Numbered from the stretch's first letter, positions 48,811 to 58,652 are shown. The stretch: 64,000 nucleotides of DNA from Hormoscilla sp. GM7CHS1pb (GCA_014323675.1 JACONN010000006.1:558001-622000); one strand, 5' to 3'. The notes: generated from the letters alone by a model not told the origin. Translations and numbers: made by a program.

Positions 48811-50136
48811 TTACCATTCACCAAAGGTGAGGGCTTGGCCCCGGACTTCTCCGTGCAATTTGCCCCTATTGTAGGCAATTTGACCGCCGACGATGGTCGC
48901 GACGGGCCAACCTGTCAAGTTCCAACCTTCAAAGGGACTCCAACCACATTTGGTTAAGAGTTCCTCGCGCAGTACTGGACGGTAGCTGTTCAGGTCTACC
49001 AACACCAAGTCAGCATCATAGCCCGGGGCAATGACGCCTTTATTGGGAATCTTGTAGCCTTTTGCTGGTGCGAGGGACATCCAGTGAGAGACTTGGGCTA
49101 TGCTACAACGCCCCTGCATTGCCTGAGTCAGCATCAGGGGTAAAGATGTCTCTACTCCCGGCATTCCCGAGGGGGAATTGGGATATCCTCGGGCTTTTTC
49201 CTCTAAGGTATGGGGGGCGTGGTCTGTAGCGATAAAGTCAATTACCCCATCTAGCAAGGCTTGCCACAGGATTTGGTTGTCCTGGGGACTGCGCAAAGGG
49301 GGATTCATTTGAGCCAAGGTGCCAATCTCTTCGTAAGCGCTACTATTGAGTAGTAGGTGTTGGGGCGTTACTTCTGCTGTCACCCAGCTGGGCTTATCCT
49401 GACGCAGCAATTCTGCTTCGACACCAGTAGACATATGTAGAATATGCAGGCGTCGCTGGTATTTCTTAGACAGCCCCAGGGCCAGCTGAGTCGCGTTCAA
49501 GGCTGCCTGTGAGTCCTGTATTTGGGAATGCACTGCTGGGTCAGTCTGGCCCGCAAATAACTGCCGGCGCTCGTTAATCCGGGCTTGGTCTTCGGCATGT
49601 ACGGCGATCGGGCGGGTGCCAGTAGCAAAGATTCTCTCCAGCACCTCGGACTGGTCAACCAGGAGATCGCCCTTCATGGACCCCATAAAAATTTTAATTG
49701 CTGGGGTGGGATTTGCGGAGAGCAGAGCGGGGGAACAAGCTGGCGTTGCCCCAATAAAAAAGCCATAATTGACTAAGCACTTCTGTTCGGCCCGTCGCAA
49801 CTTGTCATCTAGACTGGACTGGTCTATTGTCAGCGGGCGTGTATTGGGCATCTCCAAAAATGAAGTCACGCCCCCCTTAGCACAAGCACTGCTAGCTGTC
49901 AAGAGGTCTTCTTTATGTTCTAGACCTGGTTCTCGGAAATGCACCTGGGGGTCTATTACTCCTGGCAACAATGTCAAACCCTCGGCGTCTAGAACTTCCT
50001 CAGCGACCGGATCGAGATCCGGGGCGACCCGGACAATGGAACGATCGCGGATCCCGACATCCCCTACCAGGAAGTCCCCAGTGGGTAACAGAATCCGTGC
50101 CTGACGAATCAACAAACTAAAAGGAGTAGCTGACAT
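48811..50136 (-). CDS. pyrC: Dihydroorotase
   Basis: A 441-residue class I dihydroorotase. The zinc ligands are present: HXH-like GVIDPQVHFREPGLEHKEDL, the carbamylated Lys region IKIFMGSMKG, VHAED, LHILHMSTG and the catalytic Asp in ATDHAPHT. It closes the dihydroorotate ring in pyrimidine synthesis. ATG 50136 (MSATPFSLLIRQARILLP) fits homologues; the open frame extends upstream without family similarity. It is divergent from lepB. A catalytically dead relative lies at 51708. Confidence 0.93.
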   Translation of the reverse strand: MSATPFSLLIRQARILLPTGDFLVGDVGIRDRSIVRVAPDLDPVAEEVLDAEGLTLLPGVIDPQVHFREPGLEHKEDLLTASSACAKGGVTSFLEMPNTRPLTIDQSSLDDKLRRAEQKCLVNYGFFIGATPACSPALLSANPTPAIKIFMGSMKGDLLVDQSEVLERIFATGTRPIAVHAEDQARINERRQLFAGQTDPAVHSQIQDSQAALNATQLALGLSKKYQRRLHILHMSTGVEAELLRQDKPSWVTAEVTPQHLLLNSSAYEEIGTLAQMNPPLRSPQDNQILWQALLDGVIDFIATDHAPHTLEEKARGYPNSPSGMPGVETSLPLMLTQAMQGRCSIAQVSHWMSLAPAKGYKIPNKGVIAPGYDADLVLVDLNSYRPVLREELLTKCGWSPFEGWNLTGWPVATIVGGQIAYNRGKLHGEVRGQALTFGEW

Positions 50137-50227
50137 GGGAGAAGGTATTGCTAAAAAAATTACCGTTAATTTACTATACAAGATCTGTAAATAATTGTCA
50201 AACTTACTGAAAACCCCCCGATCGAAT

Positions 50228-50901
50228 ATGACTTCTGTGAATAAGCAAGATATGCCCGAAAAGCAGGCTAACAATAGTGAAAACCCTTGGATAGAGGGAA
50301 TAAAGACGATCGCCCTGAGTGGGATTTTGGCTTTGGGGATTAGAACTTTTGTAGCGGAAGCCCGTTATATTCCTTCGGGGTCGATGTTGCCAACCCTCCA
50401 GATAAACGATCGCCTGATAATCGATAAAATAGGTTATCGCTTCCGGGATCCGGAACGGGGAGATATTGTGGTATTTAACCCGACAGATGGACTGCTTGAG
50501 GACAATCCAGATCTGAAGGATGCTTTTATTAAGCGGGTGGTAGGTTTACCGGGAGAAAAGGTTGAGTTGCGCCAGGGAAAGGTCTATGTAAACGATCGCC
50601 CGTTGGCGGAAAAATATGTAGCTTCTGATTTCGACCCGACGGCACCGGTGACGGCCTCATCGACACATCAGCGGACGCAAATAAATGTCTGCCCCCAGAT
50701 AAGCGGTTCCTCTCCCAACCAGTCACGGTGCCTGCTAATTCCTATCTGGTGATGGGAGATAACCGCAATAATAGTTATGATAGCCGCTGCTGGGGGTTCG
50801 TGCCCCGCGATCGGATTATCGGCAGGGCGATCGTCCGCTTCTGGCCGTTTAATCACTTTGGTCAACTGGATGAGTCCCCGATATATCCCACTGAAAAGTA
50901 A
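50228..50901 (+). pseudogene. lepB: Signal peptidase I (LepB), one-base frameshift
   Basis: MTSVNKQDMPEKQ, then one N-terminal helix (TIALSGILALGIRTFVAEAR), the catalytic Ser in YIPSGSMLPTL and the catalytic Lys in KRVVGLPGEKVELRQG. The last conserved box, SYLVMGDNRNNSYDSRCWGF and IGRAIVRFWPF, is in the next frame. The break is in CTGCCCCCAGATAAG (near 50695): removing or adding one base gives NVCPPDKRFLSQPVTV. In a C run and in an essential type of gene, this may be a sequencing error. It removes secretion signal peptides at the membrane. Confidence 0.88.
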
Positions 50902-51086
50902 AATACTTAGTGTTATTTTGACTTGAGAGGATAGTGCGATCGCCCCTTAACCAGAAGCGATCGCCGGAGCGTTCGTAGTAAGAGATCTATAATCCAACTA
51001 TAACAACCGCAGTAGCCATATTGGACCTTGTTGAGTAATTTATCTCTAATCAGGGTTGAATAAATGTTACAATCAAGGGACTACCT

Positions 51087-51247
51087 ATCGTTTACCGATC
51101 CACCCACCCATGTCGTTGCCTGCTGGCGAACGACAGGGTCGTTTCCACGAGCAATCGCGGAAGTTTAAAGAGATACTAGACTATAGCGAAGAGTCAGCAA
51201 TCGACATGGGTGAGTGTCTCGGGAAACGAAAGGGTGAAGAGGAAACG
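51087..51247. repeat. 71-bp element split by a 92-bp element
   Basis: The outer unit (CGTTTACCGATCCACCC ... GGGTGAAGAGGAAACGA) is the 71-bp family of 25877 and 55142; at 51140-51231 it is cut by an insert with ends CGTTTCCACGAG and CTCGGGAAACG. Confidence 0.85.
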
Positions 51248-51260
51248 ACTCCCTGGTAAA

Positions 51261-51746
51261 ATGGAAACTGTATATCTACCTCCCAAAGGGAGAAGTTTAC
51301 TAGCATCCCGTCTTTTGCTGGCCTCCGTGGGCTTTGCTACCATCACTTTATCCGCCTGTACAGGAGAACCGGTTATGACTTCATTAAACAAGGAAATTGT
51401 CACCCTTGATGTTGGTCCCAATTTGGTGGACTGCGTTGGCTTTATACCCCAGAAATGTATGTTGGTGCGGGAAGAGGACGAGCAGGATTTTACCTATTTA
51501 TACGATGCTATTGAGGGGTTTGATTATGAATCGGGCTATAACTATAAGCTGCGCCTATGGCTGGCGCCACGCTGCGCGATCAGAAAACCCCGATCGAAAA
51601 ATCCTCCTGCGGATGCTTCGTCTATCCAGTGGACGTTAGTTGAACAGTTGGTCATTGCACTCCCGCTACCCCGTAGAAGCGCTAAAGCGCTTACTACAAA
51701 CGGCTTATTACAAATGGACAACGCGCCCCTGCAATTGACGCCCTAA
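51261..51746 (+). CDS. DUF4377-like lipoprotein
   Basis: About 161 residues. A lipoprotein signal (LLASVGFATITLSAC, lipobox LSAC) is followed by SLNKEIVTLDVGPNLVDCVG, PQKCMLVREEDEQDFTYLYD and NPPADASSIQWTLVEQLVIA, the DUF4377 pattern found in HslJ-like heat-resistance lipoproteins. A 23-nt mini-element (51557-51579) sits between YKLRL and KPRSKNPPAD, coding WLAPRCAI; the frame stays open through it. The last residues (MDNAPLQLTP) overlap the end of the convergent gene. ATG 51261 gives the shortest signal peptide. Confidence 0.75.
   Translation: METVYLPPKGRSLLASRLLLASVGFATITLSACTGEPVMTSLNKEIVTLDVGPNLVDCVGFIPQKCMLVREEDEQDFTYLYDAIEGFDYESGYNYKLRLWLAPRCAIRKPRSKNPPADASSIQWTLVEQLVIALPLPRRSAKALTTNGLLQMDNAPLQLTP
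51557..51579 (+). repeat. Mini-element, 23 nt, in the lipoprotein gene
   Basis: ATGGCTGGCGCCACGCTGCG plus CGA, right flank TCAG. Its removal alone would break the frame, so one further compensating base is implied. Confidence 0.75.
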
Positions 51747-52946
51747 CCAAGGGGTATTAGCAGCACGAGATTTCAGAGTTTTATTCTCAACAGTCCAGGT
51801 TTGTTGAGGGTCGAATAGCATAAGTTCCGCTGCTTCTCCTGCTGCTATGATCGCAGGTTGCTGCTGCAAACATAAGGCGGGATTTGTACTCAGACTTTTC
51901 CATAATTGCACCGCTGATAATTCCCCTGTTTCTACTAAATTTTGCCATAATAAAGGTAATGCTAGTTCTAACCCGATCGCCCCTGGGGGTGCTTCGGCAA
52001 AAGCTACTGTTTTTTCCTCGTAGGTATAGGGACTGTGGTCGATCGCGATCGCATCGAGTACCCCATCCCTGACTCCGGCAATTAAACTCTCCCGATCTAC
52101 CGGGTTTCCTAAAGGCGGTTCCAAACGCAAATTCGGATCGTAGGAATAACTGGTAAGATCGGACCCATCCAGCAACAGATGCATCCAGGTAGTGCTAGCT
52201 GTCACGGGCAATTTGCTCCTCTTAGCATCGTAGATCATTTCCACAGCCCCAGTAGTAGAGACCCGCATCACGTGTACGGGAGTACCAGTATATTCCACCA
52301 ATTGTAACAAAGCCCCCAGGGCAGTTGTTTCCGTAATTGCTGGAGTTCCCGGTAACCCCAAACGGAGGGAGAAAATTCCCTCTCGCATTACCCCATCTTC
52401 CGCCAAACTGCCATTATTCGGCCACAGGGCCACGGGCTTTCCTAAAGGCTGCAAGTATTCTAACAAACGTCTGAGTAGAGCCAGATTTTCCACTGGCTTA
52501 CCATCAGCAAAACCTACCACTCCTGCTGCGGCTAACTCTGCCAATTGAGTCATTTGTAGTCCTTGGGTACCCAAAGTAAGAGCCCCCCAGCAATAGAGAT
52601 GGGGGGCTCTTTTCATCAAAGCTAGAGCACCTGGGTTATCCACTGGCGGCACTGTATCTGGTAAAATGGCAATTCTGGTAAAACCCCCCGCCGCCGCCGC
52701 TGCCATCAGAGACTCTAAAGTTTCCCGCTGCTCAAACCCAGGTTCTCCAGAATGGCTGTACAGATCCACTAGCCCCGGTCCCATTACCAGTCCCCGGCAA
52801 TTCTTCACATTCCCCTCACTTGGGTAGTCCGCAATTATTGCGCTTAAGCGCTTAATATAACCCTCTTCTATCAGCACATCGCATACTCTATCTGTACCCG
52901 AAACTGGCTCAATTAAACGCACTTGTTGCAGCAGTAATTCACTCAT
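51708..52946 (-). CDS. Dihydroorotase-like protein lacking metal ligands
   Basis: A 412-residue homologue of dihydroorotase in which the active-site motifs are altered: DLYSHSGEPGFEQRE replaces the D-x-H-x-H-x-R-E motif (only one His is left), VALWPNNGSLAEDG replaces VAVHAED, and VHVMRVSTTGA replaces LHILHMSTG, although AIDHSPYTYEEK keeps the Asp-His pair. Such non-catalytic copies (PyrC'/PyrX type) are known as structural partners of aspartate transcarbamoylase in some bacteria, which is the most likely role. It is a full-length, well-kept gene. Confidence 0.88.
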   Translation of the reverse strand: MSELLLQQVRLIEPVSGTDRVCDVLIEEGYIKRLSAIIADYPSEGNVKNCRGLVMGPGLVDLYSHSGEPGFEQRETLESLMAAAAAGGFTRIAILPDTVPPVDNPGALALMKRAPHLYCWGALTLGTQGLQMTQLAELAAAGVVGFADGKPVENLALLRRLLEYLQPLGKPVALWPNNGSLAEDGVMREGIFSLRLGLPGTPAITETTALGALLQLVEYTGTPVHVMRVSTTGAVEMIYDAKRSKLPVTASTTWMHLLLDGSDLTSYSYDPNLRLEPPLGNPVDRESLIAGVRDGVLDAIAIDHSPYTYEEKTVAFAEAPPGAIGLELALPLLWQNLVETGELSAVQLWKSLSTNPALCLQQQPAIIAAGEAAELMLFDPQQTWTVENKTLKSRAANTPWLGRQLQGRVVHL

Positions 52947-52974
52947 TATCGCTAATTTTCAATTGTTACCCTCT

Positions 52975-53060
52975 CTTCCTCTCGTTCTTCTCGTTCTTCT
53001 CGTTCCCAGGTAGAACCTGGGAACGGTCTTCTGAGGCGGGAGCCTCCAATCAGGAGTGCC
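52975..53060. repeat. Tandem CTCGTTCTT units and two hairpins
   Basis: Three TCTCGTTCT units, then GTTCCCAGGTAGAACCTGGGAAC and GAGGCGGGAGCCTCC hairpins. Confidence 0.65.
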
Positions 53061-53113
53061 GAGTCAAGATTGGAATATGTTGAATAAAATGGTATTACCG
53101 TACCATTTCTAAC

Positions 53114-53262
53114 TCAAGTTGCTACCTATAAAAATTTCTACGTCCGAAACAGCCATTTTTGGCAATTGAATCCACCAAAATGCCATTTTGGGGTAAATTA
53201 CAAGGCGATATGGGATGATTTTGGTTGATCTTGACCTTGATTTTCTATAGGTAGCAACTTAG
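53114..53262. repeat. 149-bp MITE-like element
   Basis: Ends TCAAGTTGCTACCTATA and TATAGGTAGCAACTTAG are inverted copies of 15-17 bp; the interior (TTTTTGGCAATTGAATCC ...) has no reading frame. Confidence 0.75.
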
Positions 53263-53296
53263 GTTTTCTAGCATCTGACAGTGGGCGCGGCCCACC

Positions 53297-54689
53297 CTAC
53301 AGTGCTCCTGCTGCTGTTTGGTCGAGAATACTGCCACTAATGTGGGTAGTAATATTATGAGTTTCTAGCACGGGTTTTCCTTCCAGTCCTTTGGGGTAAT
53401 CTATCACCGTAACTGCACAATTTCCCTGCTTAAATTTCCAGAAATGCCCTGGAGACAAGCCAAACAATTGGCAGAGAACCGCTTTATCGATCGCGTCGTG
53501 GGCAACCACTAAACCTATACTGTTAGGGGGCGCTGATTTAACGACTTCATTCCAAGCTGCCATTCCCCGTTCCCAGACCTGCTGCAAGTTTTCTCCCTCG
53601 GGCATTTGCACCGTTGCCGGAGCCGTTTTCCATTGCTCTAATTGACCGGGAAACCCTTTTTCAATTTCCGGTTCTAACTTCCCTTCCCACAAACCGTGAC
53701 TAATTTCTTTGAGTCCCTCAGACAGTTGCAGCTGCACTTGCGGGTGATGCTGGAGAATAATTTCTGCTGTTTCCTTGGGGCGTAACATGGGGCCTAGTCA
53801 CGGCAAAATCAATCTGCAGATCTTTGAGAAATTCCCCTGCGTTCTGGGACTGTTGGCGCCCGGTTTCATTCAGCGGGATATCATTCCATCCCTGAAACCG
53901 TTTCTCACGATTCCATTGTGTTTCGCCGTGACGCACCAGCAACAGTCGGCAACCCCGATGTCCTGCTCGCGGTTTGGGGAAAATCTCTCCCATATGAGAT
54001 GTGAGATTCATTGATTCCAGCTGCACTGCTTCGCCCAAATCTCCAGCAAAATTTAGCACGCTAATACCGCAGTTCGACTGCTGGAGCGAATGGTAGTCAG
54101 CTGGTGGAATCCCCACAGCAGTTCCTAGCAAGCAACGGTTAATGCCGTTGTGCGCCACTACCATAATTGTCTTGCCTTGATGGCGAGGCAAAACTTCCTG
54201 CCAGAATGCTTTTGCTTGCTCGTAGAGTGCTAAAACTGGATAATGTTCTCTGTTTCCCTCTGGTTCCGGTACTAGCATGTGAAATTTATCGGGACGTTCC
54301 TTCCAGCAGCGGTAGTCGGCGGCAAATTTCTCCTTTACTTCATCCCTGAGCATTTCTTCCCAGAGAGGCAGGTCGATCTCTCTCAACTTATCTACATCAC
54401 GCACTTCCGGCGATGCTTCTAAGCAGGAGGCGATAATTTCTGCCGTGCTTTTCGCCCGTTGCAGAGGACTACAGTAGATGGCATCAAAGCTGAGACTCTT
54501 CAGGGCCTCACCCACTTTGCTGGCGTCGGCACGACCTTTTTCCGTTAAGACTGAATTGTCACACCGGCCCTGAATGCGGCCCTCAATATTGTAACTGCTT
54601 TGACCGTGGCGGACTATAATAACGCGAGTAGTCAGGGTTTTATCCTCCGTATTTTGCGCGACAGCTGGATTTACATAATGCAACGCCAA
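53297..54689 (-). pseudogene. Two-domain histidine phosphatase, one-base frameshift
   Basis: Two fused phosphoglycerate-mutase-like domains. Domain 1: RVIIVRHGQSSYNIEGRIQG, DAIYCSPLQRAKSTAEII and MVVAHNGINRCLLG. Domain 2: CRLLLVRHGETQWNREKRFQ, then a frame change near 53790 (DFAVT then SPMLRPKETAEIILQH), and GLVVAHDAIDKAVLC. Both domains keep the R-H-G motif and the second His. The frame break is at ACTAGGCCCC: a C for G and one base less would give VTSPMLRPK. The tandem form is typical of cyanobacteria; substrate unknown (phosphoglycerate-type, cobalamin or sugar phosphates). Confidence 0.85.
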
Positions 54690-54898
54690 TTATTTTACCC
54701 TGTCTGGGGCACTTTCTCCCATATAGCAACGGTCGGGGCGATCGCTAAAACCCCAAATACTTGCCCAATATAGCCTTCGCCTGGTTTAGTAGTTCAGTTT
54801 CCAGTTGACCCAACCGTTGTACCAGTCTGACTTTATCGAAGGTCATTGGTTCAACACAGATGATTCAGCTATCTACCGATAAACCATTTTCGGCCGCT

Positions 54899-54938
54899 GT
54901 GTCCGCCGGGAGCGCTACTCGCACTACCCGGCGGACAC
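54899..54938. repeat. 40-bp palindromic insertion
   Basis: GTGTCCGCCGGG ... CCCGGCGGACAC around GAGCGCTACTCGCACTA. Confidence 0.8.
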
Positions 54939-54983
54939 AGGATGATGGTACGACCACCACAGCAGGAGAAATTCTAGGATCGT

Positions 54984-55005
54984 ATGGCTGCGCCACGCTG
55001 CGCGA
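54984..55005 (+). repeat. Mini-element, 22 nt, in the mazF-like gene
   Basis: Identical to the element at 3890; right flank TCGG. Confidence 0.9.
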
Positions 55006-55122
55006 TCGGACGGGCGGGCTTGCGCAGTCACCTTGTGCGCTGGGCATTAAACACAGAAGCAGAAATTACCAGGGCTGGACGTGTTTTGCGAAATTCAGTG
55101 CCTACTGACGGTTCAAACCTGA

Positions 55123-55427
55123 CTATCCAGATGCTTCCCGATCGTTTCCAGAGACACCCACCCATGTCGTTGCCTGCTGGCGAACGACAGGGTGGGTGCT
55201 CTTGGAAACGAGTCCATAATCGCTCTGTTCTGCCATTCTTCATCCCAGCCTAAATCTAGTTCATCAACCAGTCTACAAGCCTCCGCTAGGGCCTTGTCTT
55301 CCTGCTGCTGCCGCCATTGTTGCAAGAGAGATGAGATCGAGGCGCTACGGTTGTCTACCTTTTGGTCTAGGTATGCCAGCAAGTCATCGGGCATGGAAAT
55401 AGAAATGTTTGTCATATACTTGGCCAT
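55123..55427 (-). pseudogene. MazE-like ribbon-helix-helix antitoxin with altered C-terminus
   Basis: MTNISISMPDDLLAYLDQKV, then a helical ALAEACRLVDELDLGWDEEW. The last codons are replaced by 71-bp element sequence (from AIMDSFPRAPTLSF). Removing it gives AIMDREASG and a stop at 55123-55125, overlapping the toxin start by about 110 bp, as is usual for this pair. The DNA-binding ribbon-helix-helix is complete, so a longer fusion protein may still be made. Confidence 0.82.
55142..55212. repeat. 71-bp palindromic element in a mazEF locus
   Basis: TCGTTTCCAGAGACACCCAC ... GGTGGGTGCTCTTGGAAACGAG with inner TGTCGTT/AACGACA. Exact removal restores both overlapping genes. Confidence 0.9.
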
Positions 55428-55478
55428 TTGCTACGATGAGTCCTACTTTGATTAGCATAGCAATAAAAATACGGCTCT

Positions 55479-57022
55479 GTGGCCCTAAAGCGTGCCACGA
55501 TCGAACCGATCGATACTATTGACAACGGACGAATGACTATCAAGCGGTTTATTTTAGGTGCCCTGACGGTTTTTGCTTTGGCCCTAGTTGGTCTGTCTCT
55601 GTACAGCAGCTGGAGTCAGCCTCAGTTTCAAGGTCGTCTGGAACTCTACGAAACTAATCTCTTACTCCAAGCTAGCGAGTGGGAGGGTGGTTCCGACGAT
55701 GGGCGTCGAGCGTCTGTACGTGAGATCCTGCTAGGGGAAGGCGTGACTGAAACGGCTTTACAACAGTATCTCAATGCCCGCGATCGGGCCCAGTCCTTAC
55801 TAGACCAACTCCAGATGCAACTCCCACAGTCTGTTGATCCCAGCATCCCCGGGCAAATATCTCAGCTGCACAATGAAATCGATCGACTGGATCTGCGCCT
55901 CTGCATTTTACAGATAGCTACCGATCAAACCGAGGCCGCAATGGATACCTGGGACAATTTATCTGACTCTTCAAGGTTGGTTAATACTGCTATCCTCTTA
56001 GAGGGACTTTGGAAAGATCCTCCCCGCTTCCCCGCTGATGCTGAGATCCAAATTAACGAACAGTTGGACGGATGGTTCCGCTATCAAGCTTTATCGCGAC
56101 TTTATCAATTACAGAAACGCCAGGACTTATTTGGGGCCCTGTCCGCTGCGGAACAAGAATTGGCCCAGGAAGCTTTTTTCAAGTTAGTGCTAGCTAGCGG
56201 TATTCAAACTTTAGCCGCAGTCTTGGGGACAGGATTGTTAATTTTTATTCTGGTCCAGCGGCTGCTGAAAGGTAAAGAATCCCTCTGGACTCAGAATGTC
56301 GATCTTTCCTGGTTCGCCCCTTGGGATCTAGAAACGATTTTGCAGGTACTCGTCCTCGGGTTTTTCTTTGTCGGACAAATTCTCATCCCCCTGTTCTTGC
56401 AGTTGCTGCCCATCAACGAAGCTGCTGCTGGAGCTACCACTCAGGCTTTTTATATTCTGGTAAATTATCTGCTACTCGCTTTGGGGGGCTTGTTAGTATT
56501 AGTGCTATCTGTAAAGCGATTTTTACCCTTGCCCAGCCCTTGGTTTCGTTTTGATTGGCTAGAATATCAATGGTTAGGATGGGGACTGGGTGGCTTTCTG
56601 GCTGCCATGCCTTTGGTGATTGCCGTATCTTTGATTAATCAGCAGTTCTGGCAAGGACAGGGGGCAGTAATCCCATTCTGCCTCTCGCTTTGCAGGGTCG
56701 CGAACCCTTGGCGATCGCCATTTTCTTCCTGACTGCCTCGGTCGCTGCACCTGTCTTTGAGGAAATCATCTTCCGAGGGTTTCTCTTGCCCTCTTTAACT
56801 CGCTATTTTCCCCTTTGGGGGGCGATCGCCTTTTCGAGTCTCTTATTTTCTGTTGCGCACCTGAATCTCTCGGAAGTCCTGCCTCTGATGACTTTAGGCA
56901 TGGTCCTGGGGTTCGTTTATACCCGATCGGGCAATCTCCTAGCTCCCATTTTACTCCACAGTCTCTGGAATGGCAGTACCTTATTTACTCTCTTCCTCCT
57001 CGGCAGTGGTGCCAATGGTTAA
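55479..57022 (+). pseudogene. CPBP-family intramembrane metalloprotease, one-base frameshift
   Basis: A soluble N-terminal part after one helix (FILGALTVFALALVGLSLYS), then several helices and the CPBP domain. The glutamate motif EEIIFRGFLLPSL and the His motifs SVAHLNLSEVLP and LLHSLWNG are in the second frame from 56690. The break is in CAGGGGGCAGTAATCCC (near 56668): one more G gives WQGQGGSNPILPLALQGREP. Loss of a G in a G run may be real or an error. Members are CAAX-protease-like; in bacteria often linked to bacteriocin immunity or unknown roles. Confidence 0.87.
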
Positions 57023-57044
57023 TTCGCGATCGCCTTCCACTTGC

Positions 57045-57111
57045 AAGAAACCGGGTTTCTACTAGAGATTTTGGTCTTTTACCAAGGTATACTCAGAGAA
57101 ACCCGGTTTCT
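57045..57111. repeat. AAGAAACCGGGTTTCT palindromic element
   Basis: Same ends as 45125-45191 with a longer loop. It directly follows the CPBP stop. Confidence 0.85.
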
Positions 57112-57530
57112 GTCCCCTGATGCGGGCGATCGCCGGTCAACAACTCCCGATCGCCGGTCCCGATCGCGGTGCGATTAATTCAGCCAGGAGCATCTTGAAG
57201 GTCTCTACTTAAATTTAGACCCGAAAATTTTTTGCCTAGTCCCATGTCCTGGCAACAACTACCAGTCATATATAGTCATATATAGTCAATATTAAAGTTT
57301 TATTTTTCAACAATAAATTGTTAATTGCTGATTACCATGATATCATATAAGCATGATTAACCTTAATATCTCCGGTTGAGTTGACTAAACGGGAAACCGA
57401 ACGTAGCTATAAACTGACAACTGACTGACAGGCGATCCGCCAGTCCTACCAACTGACCACTCACAACCAATGATCGAGTCCAACTCGTCAACTGTATGAT
57501 TCAATAATTATTTGCACTTGTTTTTCGGCA
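57112..57530. other. Upstream region of the McrBC-like pair
   Basis: CGATCG-rich to 57180, then AT-rich with TATATAGTCATATATAGTCA (direct repeats). No gene seen. A promoter for the restriction pair is likely here but no box is convincing. Confidence 0.45.
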
Positions 57531-58652
57531 ATGAATGAGTCCATCAAGCCTATTCAAAAAATCCTCTTTGGGAGTCCCGGCACCGGCAAAAGCTATCAAA
57601 TACGACAAATTGCTATTGAACAGTTAGGCATTGAAGTCGATCCAGATAGCCAACTCCTTAAAAATACTGTAAAAACAGTATTCCACCCAGAATATACTTA
57701 TGCAGATTTTATGGGAAAATTACTGCCTTTAACTCAGGGGAATTCTATTATATATAAATTTTATCCCGGTCATTTTCTGCAAATATTAGGAATGGCATAT
57801 AAAGGGTTGATTGATGGCAATAACCAGCATTACCTACTGGTGATTGATGAGTTGAACAGAGGAAACGCGGCAGCTATTTTTGGCACAGTTTTTCAATTGC
57901 TCGATCGAGAAATAGATCGCTGGTCTACCTATGAAGTTAATATTTCCGAGATGGAGTTCGTGGGGTTGCTCAACTCAATGGCATATAAGCCAGCAGTGCA
58001 AATTGATGGAAATATTCAAATTGATGGTAACAGATTAGATAGATTTTTAGACACGCTTAAAGCGGACTTAGATCGGGACCAGAGTAAATCTGTTGTTGGA
58101 TTAGAAGATAAATTAAAAACGTTAAATTTATTAAAGCAATCCAAAATCAGCATTCCTAATAATTTATCAATTTTAGCAACGATTAATACTTCAGATGAGT
58201 CCATCTATTATCTTGATAGCGCATTTAAACGCCGTTGGGATTGGGAATACGTGGATTCACCGAGGATTGAGACTCTGGTACCCGAAAATATTCAAGACGT
58301 AAAGTTGATTCTGGAGAATAATGAAGAATTAGAATGGTATAAATGTGTTATTGGTTTAAATGAATGGATAAAATCAGAACATCAGACCATCAGACGGATA
58401 GAGGATAAGCAAATAGGTTGGTGGTTTATTCGACCGGAGAATAAGAAAATATCTTTACAGAAAGTTAAAGATAAACTTATGTTTTACTTGTGGGACAGCG
58501 TATTTGCCAGAGATAAACGACCGTTAGAGCAAATTTTATCTAAAGCCACGAAAAATAATGTTAATCTCACAACCTATACAGATTTTGTCGAAAACACAGA
58601 AATTTTTATATCTTACTTAAAAGATTATTACACAACAGTCTCACCATTATAA
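57531..58652 (+). CDS. McrB-like AAA+ GTPase/ATPase of a restriction system
   Basis: A 373-residue AAA+ protein: Walker A GSPGTGKS (14-21), Walker B LLVIDELNRGNAAAIFG (102-118) with the McrB-typical N-R-G-N, and LSILATINTSDESIYYLDSA followed by FKRRWDWEY, the sensor 1/arginine-finger region of McrB. No N-terminal methyl-DNA-binding domain is attached; specificity may lie in the partner or in the short N-terminus. Its partner follows after 36 bp. It should translocate DNA and drive the McrC-like nuclease. Confidence 0.88.
   Translation: MNESIKPIQKILFGSPGTGKSYQIRQIAIEQLGIEVDPDSQLLKNTVKTVFHPEYTYADFMGKLLPLTQGNSIIYKFYPGHFLQILGMAYKGLIDGNNQHYLLVIDELNRGNAAAIFGTVFQLLDREIDRWSTYEVNISEMEFVGLLNSMAYKPAVQIDGNIQIDGNRLDRFLDTLKADLDRDQSKSVVGLEDKLKTLNLLKQSKISIPNNLSILATINTSDESIYYLDSAFKRRWDWEYVDSPRIETLVPENIQDVKLILENNEELEWYKCVIGLNEWIKSEHQTIRRIEDKQIGWWFIRPENKKISLQKVKDKLMFYLWDSVFARDKRPLEQILSKATKNNVNLTTYTDFVENTEIFISYLKDYYTTVSPL

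Larger units (their letters stand above)
54745..55236 (-). pseudogene. MazF/PemK-type toxin remnant
   Basis: After removing the 71-bp element at 55142-55212 the toxin starts at ATG 55236 as MAEQSDYGSGSIWIVRFEPS, then VGTEFRKTRPALVISASVFN and AQRT, the MazF family N-terminus. Downstream the frame is lost: a 22-nt mini-element (54984-55005) and a GGAGCGCTACTCGCACTACC palindrome (54899-54938) interrupt it, but ENGLSVDS, a stop, and VEPMTFDKVRLVQRLGQLET ... AILGKYLGF show the original end at 54745. MazF toxins are mRNA-cutting RNases. Confidence 0.83.

Noticed and set aside
50137..50274. 46-residue N-terminal extension of dihydroorotase
   Set aside because: Overlaps the divergent lepB leader and lacks similarity; ATG 50136 matches family starts.
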